Part shown: piece by piece, positions 7,394 to 10,969 of the stretch
Numbering within the stretch: position 1 is the first letter of the stretch
Layout: the number at the start of each line of letters is the position of its first letter
Assembly: GCA_052034135.1 (NCBI GenBank)
Contig: JBPOJC010000050.1
Span: forward strand, 1 to 10,969
Reading direction: 5' to 3'
Source of the DNA: JAGPKI01 sp052034135
GTDB taxonomy: Bacteria > Caldisericota > Caldisericia > UBA6126 > JAGPKI01
DNA length: 10,969 nt
The notes under the pieces: generated by a model
What the model was told of the DNA's origin: nothing
The model's input: the letters and a program-made list of their open reading frames with translations, nothing else
Databases searched by the model: none
Made by a program: the position numbers and the translations under genes

Positions 7394-8026
7394 ATGAAAC
7401 AAAAAGATTTTTCAGAAAATAAAAGAAATTGAAAGATATAAAATTGAGGAAATAACTTTATTTTTAGAATGTTTTCATAAGGCGCAAAGAAAAGAAATTT
7501 ATCAAGCGCTTTTGGAATCAACAATCAGTAAAATTCCCTTGGCGCATATTAGAAATGATATGGCTCAGCAAGAACTAAAATTTTCATACAAAAATTTTAG
7601 TTCTTGTTATTTTATTTCCATGAAGATAGTTTTAATGTATTAACTAAGTGGCGGAGATATTATAAAAACCTATTTTTAGAAATGAATGCGGACAATTTTC
7701 TTCCCGAATTAGTGGAAGTGGAAAAAATTGGCAGTTTTTGCGTTGACCTGTCGCATTTTAAAAAGGCAGAACAAAAATTGTCAATTATTTATTTAATTTC
7801 CAAAAAAAGTTAACAATATCTCTTTGCCTGCAATCACCTTAACGGTTATTCTTACGAGAAAAACGCAGATTTGCACACTATAAGCAGTTTAAAAGATTTT
7901 GATTATCTTAAAATAATTCCTAAATTTTTATTTAGCAAAGTAATCGGTTTGGAATGCAATAATAGTATTGCCCAACAATTAAAATTCAAAAAATATCTTG
8001 TTAAGATGATGAATAAACTGCATTAA
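7394..8026 (+). pseudogene. Unrecognised gene broken by frameshifts and an in-frame stop
   Basis: The frame from ATG 7394 (MKQKDF) closes after 12 codons. A frame shifted by one base is open from 7398 to 7640 with coding-like content (EIERYKIEEITLFLECFHKA, then PLAHIRNDMAQQELKF). The original phase then resumes from 7601 (LLFYFHEDSFNVLTKWRRYY) to 8026, interrupted by a TAA at 7811-7813. After that stop it continues open for about 70 codons (QYLFACNHLNGYSYEKNADL, ending KYLVKMMNKLH). Together these give roughly 200 residues of continuous-looking protein in two phases, best explained by decay of one gene. A perfect 16-bp hairpin (7569-7606) lies at the second phase change. The gene ends 13 bases before a strong terminator. 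I do not recognise the product; no domain motif stands out. Confidence 0.5.
7569..7606 (+). terminator. Perfect 16-bp inverted repeat, terminator-like
   Basis: CAAGAACTAAAATTTT (7569-7584) pairs without mismatch with AAAATTTTAGTTCTTG (7591-7606) around a 6-base loop, followed by TTATTTTATTT. It sits inside the broken gene at the point where the coding phase changes, so it may be an insertion or a terminator of an upstream fragment rather than part of the original gene. Confidence 0.6.
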
Positions 8027-8039
8027 GTTTATTAGTTAT

Positions 8040-8070
8040 AAATTAACGACTTACGAAGTCGTTAATTTTT
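8040..8070 (+). terminator. Rho-independent terminator after the broken gene
   Basis: Perfect 13-bp stem AAATTAACGACTT (8040-8052) and AAGTCGTTAATTT (8056-8068) with an ACG loop, running into TTTTT. It lies 13 bases after the stop of the broken gene and supports that this was once an expressed plus-strand unit. Confidence 0.85.
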
Positions 8071-8354
8071 GTCTCCTGCTTCAAACGCGAATTTGCCGTT
8101 CTTGATGCGAGAAATTTTTTTCAATCACCCTACGCTCTTTGTCGGCCTCTTTTATTTTTTATTAGAAGATGTTTTCTTTTTGGTGAATAAGTGATTTAGC
8201 GTTTTGTTTTTGTAGAAAAAGTTGAAAGTTCAATAATAAATAGTAACCTAACAGATTATCCTCTCTTTTTTATTTAGAGGTCTATTATGGCGTATTATAT
8301 TGAAGGCGCGGATTTAAAACTTTAACAATAAATAATTACTGAGTAACCTAGTAA
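8071..8354. other. Gene-free stretch with probable coding fragments
   Basis: No intact gene. Two fragments look like remains. On the minus strand about 8089-8154 reads EADKERRVIEKNFSHQERQ and ends in TGA. On the plus strand ATG at 8287, preceded by AGAGG, reads MAYYIEGADLKL before a stop. Both are too short to name and may be chance. Confidence 0.3.
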
Positions 8355-8540
8355 CATGTAAGAATTAGCCGTGTTGTTTACACTTTTTAATTACTCAGAA
8401 AGTAATTTTTAGGGACCAGCCGCAGGCAAGCGGGCATAGTTCAAACGAAGCGAAAGCAAGCGAAGTGTGTCCTAAAAATTACTTTCCTCACTCTAAAAAC
8501 TTAGTTTAAAATTGTAAACAACACTCGGATTTCTTACAAG
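8355..8540. repeat. Nested inverted-repeat element (MITE-like or structured RNA)
   Basis: Outer arms of 28 bases (8355-8382 and 8513-8540) match with about six mismatches, including a perfect 12-base GTGTTGTTTACA/TGTAAACAACAC. Inner arms of 16 bases are perfect: GAAAGTAATTTTTAGG (8398-8413) and CCTAAAAATTACTTTC (8471-8486). The core between them holds a small CCGC...GCGG hairpin (about 8421-8434) and a GC-richer CGAAGCGAAAGCAAGCGAAG segment that stands out from its AT-rich surroundings. It has no coding capacity. It could be a non-autonomous mobile element or the gene of a folded RNA; no transposase is nearby. Confidence 0.6.
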
Positions 8541-8580
8541 TAATATTGTTAGTTTGTTGACGATTAGGATTAGATAATAA

Positions 8581-8652
8581 ATCAAACAGCGGGTTGAAGA
8601 TCCCCGAGAACGGGCTTGATAAATGCTTTTACCACGCTGTTTTTATTTTTTC
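8581..8652 (+). terminator. Structured terminator or small RNA 3' end
   Basis: A closing stem AAACAGCG (8584-8591) with CGCTGTTT (8635-8642), extended by GGT/ACC across one bulged A, encloses about 40 bases. Inside, CCCG-AGAA-CGGG (8603-8614) forms a perfect tetraloop hairpin that ATC/GAT can lengthen. The stem runs into TTTTATTTTTT. A terminator with so large and ordered a loop may be the 3' end of a small structured RNA. No known riboswitch class is recognised. The next gene downstream is hicB. Confidence 0.55.
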
Positions 8653-8742
8653 AGACCCTTCTTAGATGGTTTTTAATAAAGTAATTTGCCTTTTTACTGA
8701 CAATATGGTAAGCTAAAAGACAACTGATTACATTAGAAACTA

Positions 8743-8765
8743 AACCTTGATGAATAAAGGACTGA
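8743..8765 (+). repeat. Direct repeat, copy 2
   Basis: 23 bases identical to 4951-4973, the first 21 of them also identical to 9387-9407. It lies 102 bases before the hicB start codon and forms the left border of the hicBA segment. Confidence 0.8.
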
Positions 8766-8772
8766 AGCTAAT

Positions 8773-8807
8773 TTGTTTTGTAAAATTAACTCTCTATAAT
8801 AGAGGTT
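8773..8807 (+). promoter_or_regulatory. hicB promoter with overlapping palindromic operator candidate
   Basis: A perfect TATAAT (8795-8800) has a weak TTGTTT (8773-8778) 16 bases upstream. Centred on the -10 box is an inverted repeat, AAC-t-CTCTA (8788-8796) against TAGAG-GTT (8800-8807) around TAA. HicB-type antitoxins generally repress their own promoters, so a palindrome covering the -10 box is a sensible operator. The binding itself is inference. Confidence 0.5.
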
Positions 8808-8844
8808 ATAAATGCTATATATTTAATTTTTCTGGAGGAACAAA

Positions 8845-9138
8845 GTGAAAAAACAACCTTACACTGCATTAATTAGAAAAGGTAAATTAGAATATGTGGC
8901 AATATGTTTAGAATTAAATGTTTCAGCAAGAGGAGCAGATCTTGCAGAGACAGAAGGAAATTTAAAAAATGCAATAGAAGCTTATTTGGAAGATGTCAAA
9001 GAGCATCCTGAGACAATAATATCCCCTATTTCCACTGATGAACTTATTGAATTTTTAAGAGATACAGAACCAGACTGGCTAAAAGAAGAGACATTTATAA
9101 GACCATTAGAAGTTCACGAAATCCCTTCTTATGTATAA
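8845..9138 (+). CDS. hicB: HicB-family antitoxin
   Basis: 97 residues from a GTG start fixed by a strong GGAGG (8834-8838) six bases upstream. The N-terminal half shows the HicB partial RNase-H-like fold: YTALIRKGKLEYVAICLELN, then VSARGADLAETEGNLKNAIE and AYLEDV (about residues 6-52), matching Y-x-A-x-I... pELnV-s-x-G-x-T/D-x-x-E-A-x-x-N-x-x-x-A-I. The C-terminal tail (53-97) is not a recognisable DNA-binding domain but is typical of short HicB variants. It neutralises the HicA mRNA-cutting toxin and usually represses the operon. The stop overlaps the hicA start by 8 bases (ATG inside TATGTATAA), showing translational coupling. Intact, although its toxin partner is frameshifted. Confidence 0.82.
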   Translation: MKKQPYTALIRKGKLEYVAICLELNVSARGADLAETEGNLKNAIEAYLEDVKEHPETIISPISTDELIEFLRDTEPDWLKEETFIRPLEVHEIPSYV

Positions 9139-9366
9139 AAATCCATCCCTCTCAAGCAAAGAGCTTTGTAAGCTTTTAGAGGATGGAGGAGCAAAATTTG
9201 TTAGACAGAGCAAGACAGATCATGCAATATATTCAAAGATTGTAGAAGGTAAGCGTTATCAGCACCTGTACAGATGGGTAAAAAAACTTTAGATCCTGCT
9301 TACTGTAAAAGAGTTTTTAAGCAATTGAAGTTTACAGATGAAGAGATCTCTCATCTGTTTGAGTAA
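9131..9366 (+). pseudogene. hicA: HicA-family mRNA interferase toxin, frameshifted
   Basis: ATG at 9131 overlaps the end of hicB. The first frame encodes YKNPSLSSKELCKLLEDGG and AKFVRQSKTDHAIY, with the conserved HicA pattern L-S-x-K-E-L... G-x-x-x-V-R-Q-x-x-x-x-H and the catalytic His at residue 31. After KRYQ (near 9261) it runs off into HLYRWVKKL and stops at 9290-9292 (53 residues). In the frame that would be restored by adding one base at about 9258-9262, the sequence reads APVQMGKKTLDPAYC, then FKQLKFTDEEISHLFE, ending at 9366, exactly the usual HicA C-terminus. A single-base deletion (for example TATTCA to TATCA) explains this. Loss of the toxin with its antitoxin kept is a common fate of such pairs; a sequencing error is the other explanation. 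Confidence 0.8.
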
Positions 9367-9374
9367 TGACATTG

Positions 9375-9407
9375 AGTAGGAATAGTAACCTTGATGAATA
9401 AAGGACT
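9375..9407 (+). repeat. Direct repeat, copy 3
   Basis: 33 bases identical to 4939-4971. It starts 8 bases after the restored hicA stop and forms the right border of the hicBA segment, in the same orientation as the other two copies. Confidence 0.85.
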
Positions 9408-9411
9408 AACA

Positions 9412-9930
9412 TTAAAGAGGAGACCCTTCGTCGCTAAAATGAAGCTCCTCAGGGTGACAGGGGTGGTTGGAGCCATCCCCGAATGTCTACAAACTGTCAT
9501 CCCCGAATGTATTTATCGGGGATCCAGACCTTATTTCTAAACATACTTCTAAACTCTCTGGATTCCCGCTTCTGCGGGAATGACCAAGAAATTCATGGGA
9601 TGTTGAAAAGGAGATCCTTGGATCGTTTGGAAGATACTCCCTCAGGAGGACTGGGATGGGAGTGACAAAATTGTCATTTTTGCCCCACTTATATATATGG
9701 AGGGTTTATTTTTAAACATTTTGCAGGAGGTAGAAACATGGAACTACCCTTAGTATTCTGGATTCCCATTTTCATGGGATGACATAGTAAAACCCTGGAT
9801 TTCCACGGAAGCAGGAATGACGAAGAAAGTTACGGGAATGACAAGAAAAATCAAGAGAATGACACAGATGAGGGGATCCTTCGGTCGCAAAATACGCTAT
9901 CCAAGATGACATTAGGAGATATGCCGTTCT
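9412..9930. repeat. Right cluster of dispersed palindromic repeats
   Basis: Fills the gap between hicA and the DUF3800 gene. Hairpin units seen: ATCCCCGA/TCGGGGAT (9499-9506 with 9516-9523), ATTCCCGC/GCGGGAAT (9562-9569 with 9574-9581), and TCCCAT/ATGGGA (about 9764-9779). Several GGGAATGAC or GGGTGACA-type tails follow them. 9623-9640 and 9866-9895 are inverted copies of parts of the left cluster. Mutation between units (CCCGC, CCCAT, CCACGG) shows an old, multi-copy family. An apparent reading frame in 9483-9665 is made of these repeats and is not a gene. Confidence 0.75.
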
Positions 9931-10004
9931 GAGCATCAGAGAAGAATAACTTTATTTGACATTTTAAATTTTTCTTCTATATTTTAAGTAAGTATAATAG
10001 TTTT

Positions 10005-10781
10005 TTATAAAGCAGTGACTGAGTCATTCGGGCACTGCTTTTTGTTTAACGGAAAAACAACAAGTCCATAACCTCCATATTTTCCGTTTTTATTTTTTCG
10101 AAATTTCTTTTCAATGATACTCCAGTCCTGTTTTGTTTCTTTACCACAAAAATGTCTTCCAATGGGTGATACAATTAAATCTGCGATTTCAAGCCCAGCT
10201 ATTATTTCATTCTTATTCTTAACTTCAAAGCTATTTATATGTTTTTCTATTTCTGAAATTTTTACATATTCTGTACCCTTATTTTTCATTTCTTCCCATG
10301 CTAACCAAAGTTTATCGTCTAAGATTTTGTTTCTTGACTCAGCTATTATTTTACCTACAGGTTCATTTGCTTCCTTTACTTCAAAAATAAATCTTTCAAT
10401 TAAGAATTTTAAAGATAAAAGATAAGGATCTTTTGCGAATTTACCATATCGAGCTAAATGTTCATTTTTTCTAATAACACAGGCGACAACTTTATAATTA
10501 AGGTTTTCCATTAATTTATTGGTCTCATCGTAGAAAAAATTGCGAAATGATTTTTCTTTTAGTTTTCTGAATATTCCTTTCCGCCGGCAAATATCTGCAG
10601 TATGCAGAATAAAGTTGTCTATACCAAATAATTTCATTTTATATTCTCTTAACATTGGAATTGCAACATCTGTGTAGTATTTCTCATTAATTATACATCC
10701 GCCAAGAATAAATACAGGATATTGTTGGTCGATCTTAGTTAAATTATTATCTCCTGATTCATCCAAAAACATTAAAAGCAT
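10005..10781 (-). CDS. DUF3800 family protein (RNase-H-like fold, defence-associated)
   Basis: 258 residues, a usual length for DUF3800. Family features: the N-terminal MFLDESGD (4-11) with an acidic pair, FILGGCIIN (24-32), the H60 strand (NFILHTADIC), KIIAESRN (144-151) with a conserved Glu, GLEIADLIVSPIGRH (196-210) with an acidic E/D pair, and the closing GGYGLVVFP (236-244). DUF3800 has a predicted RNase-H-like fold with DE...E...D acidic residues suited to metal-dependent nucleic-acid cleavage, and is often found beside restriction-modification and other defence genes. The biochemical role is unproven. It lies 52 bases downstream of, and on the same strand as, a probable restriction-modification methyltransferase end. 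The ribosome-binding site is weak. The last eight residues overlap a hairpin (10009-10041). Confidence 0.85.
   Translation of the reverse strand: MLLMFLDESGDNNLTKIDQQYPVFILGGCIINEKYYTDVAIPMLREYKMKLFGIDNFILHTADICRRKGIFRKLKEKSFRNFFYDETNKLMENLNYKVVACVIRKNEHLARYGKFAKDPYLLSLKFLIERFIFEVKEANEPVGKIIAESRNKILDDKLWLAWEEMKNKGTEYVKISEIEKHINSFEVKNKNEIIAGLEIADLIVSPIGRHFCGKETKQDWSIIEKKFRKNKNGKYGGYGLVVFPLNKKQCPNDSVTAL
10009..10041. terminator. Hairpin at the 3' end of the DUF3800 gene
   Basis: A 9-bp stem AAAGCAGTG (10009-10017) with CACTGCTTT (10033-10041) spans the final codons and the stop of the gene. The U-run lies on the plus-strand side (CTGCTTTTTG), so as a terminator it fits plus-strand transcription better than the gene it overlaps. 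It may still aid 3'-end formation. Confidence 0.45.
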
Positions 10782-10833
10782 CTACAACCATTATCTTTAA
10801 TGAGTTTTATTGATATCATTTTTATTTAGGAAA

Positions 10834-10969
10834 TTATAAACTCTTTGCCTTTTCGAGGCGATTCTTTACCAATTCACAGACTGCCCAATAGACTTCTTTG
10901 CGCTCGTCTTCTGTTAGTTCTAAGGCATCAAAGACAATATCATCAAGAGCTTTACGATCAGGTAAAGGA
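10834..10969 (-). CDS. C-terminal end of a probable restriction-modification adenine methyltransferase (partial)
   Basis: 44 residues plus stop, running off the right edge of the window. The sequence PLPDRKALDDIVFDALELT followed by TEDERKEVYWAVCELVKNRL and ending EKAKSL closely resembles the conserved C-terminal tail of large Eco57I-type / N6-adenine methylase restriction-modification proteins (P-L-P-D-R-x-A-L-D-D-I-V-F-D...L-T-x-x-E-R...V-Y-x-A-V-x-E-L-V-x-x-R-x-x-K-A). This is recognised from memory of the family's tail; the catalytic domain lies outside the window. It would modify, and perhaps cut, DNA at a specific site in the cytoplasm. The downstream neighbour is a DUF3800 protein, giving a two-gene defence context. 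Confidence 0.6.
   Translation of the reverse strand, partial: PLPDRKALDDIVFDALELTEDERKEVYWAVCELVKNRLEKAKSL

Noticed and set aside
8798..8811. Shared AATAGAGGTTATA with 4879-4891 as another repeat
   Set aside because: Only 13 bases in AT-rich DNA, with no extension on either side.
4939..9407. CRISPR array or solo CRISPR repeats
   Set aside because: The three repeat copies are kilobases or hundreds of bases apart with no regular spacers and no cas genes, and the palindrome is only four base pairs.
9483..9665. Plus-strand reading frame of 60 codons
   Set aside because: Made up of dispersed palindromic repeats; the translated text is repeat-derived.
10114..10425. Plus-strand reading frame of 103 codons
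   Set aside because: Entirely antisense to the DUF3800 gene, with no ribosome-binding site or motif.

Overview
The window is an AT-rich bacterial chromosomal segment with an accessory, partly decayed character. Nothing identifies the species. A ThiT-type vitamin S-component, a secreted glycosidase-like protein with a copper-amine-oxidase-N-like domain, and dispersed ATCCCCGA/TCGGGGAT and ATTCCCGC/GCGGGAAT hairpin repeats would suit a Gram-positive-like or deep-branching anaerobe (Firmicutes- or Caldisericota-like). That placement is inference only.

Layout. Positions 1-669 hold a cluster of dispersed palindromic repeats (94-306), a small terminator-like hairpin (349-370) and a promoter for a small exported DUF4352-like protein (670-1146). 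A minus-strand group follows, probably one transcript: an orphan antitoxin-like small protein (4161-4334), thiT (3543-4076) and an 800-residue secreted glycoside-hydrolase-like protein (1103-3505). The last of these overlaps the 3' end of the DUF4352-like gene. Positions 4335-4860 are mostly empty. On the plus strand come a damaged gene for a Cys- and Pro-rich surface protein (reading frame 5008-5520, with a membrane-segment reading frame upstream but out of phase), a strong terminator, and a 510-residue exported protein resembling gingipain-type C25 peptidases with an Ig/BACON-like tail (5660-7192). Positions 7193-8740 are a gene graveyard: one unrecognised broken gene (7394-8026), strong hairpins, a nested inverted-repeat element (8355-8540) and a structured terminator-like RNA (8581-8652). 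A hicB-hicA toxin-antitoxin pair follows (8845-9366), with intact antitoxin and frameshifted toxin. A second dispersed-repeat cluster (9412-9930) leads to a minus-strand defence-type edge: a DUF3800 protein (10005-10781) just downstream of the C-terminus of a probable restriction-modification DNA methyltransferase (10834-10969, cut by the window end).

The most unusual structural signal is a short direct repeat present three times (4939-4971, 8743-8765, 9375-9407). It brackets the surface-protein segment and then, tightly, the hicBA pair, as if these were exchangeable segments. Several genes here show single-base frame breaks (hicA, 4861-5520, 7394-8026, possibly the small antitoxin), so either this is a decaying island or the assembly carries indel errors.
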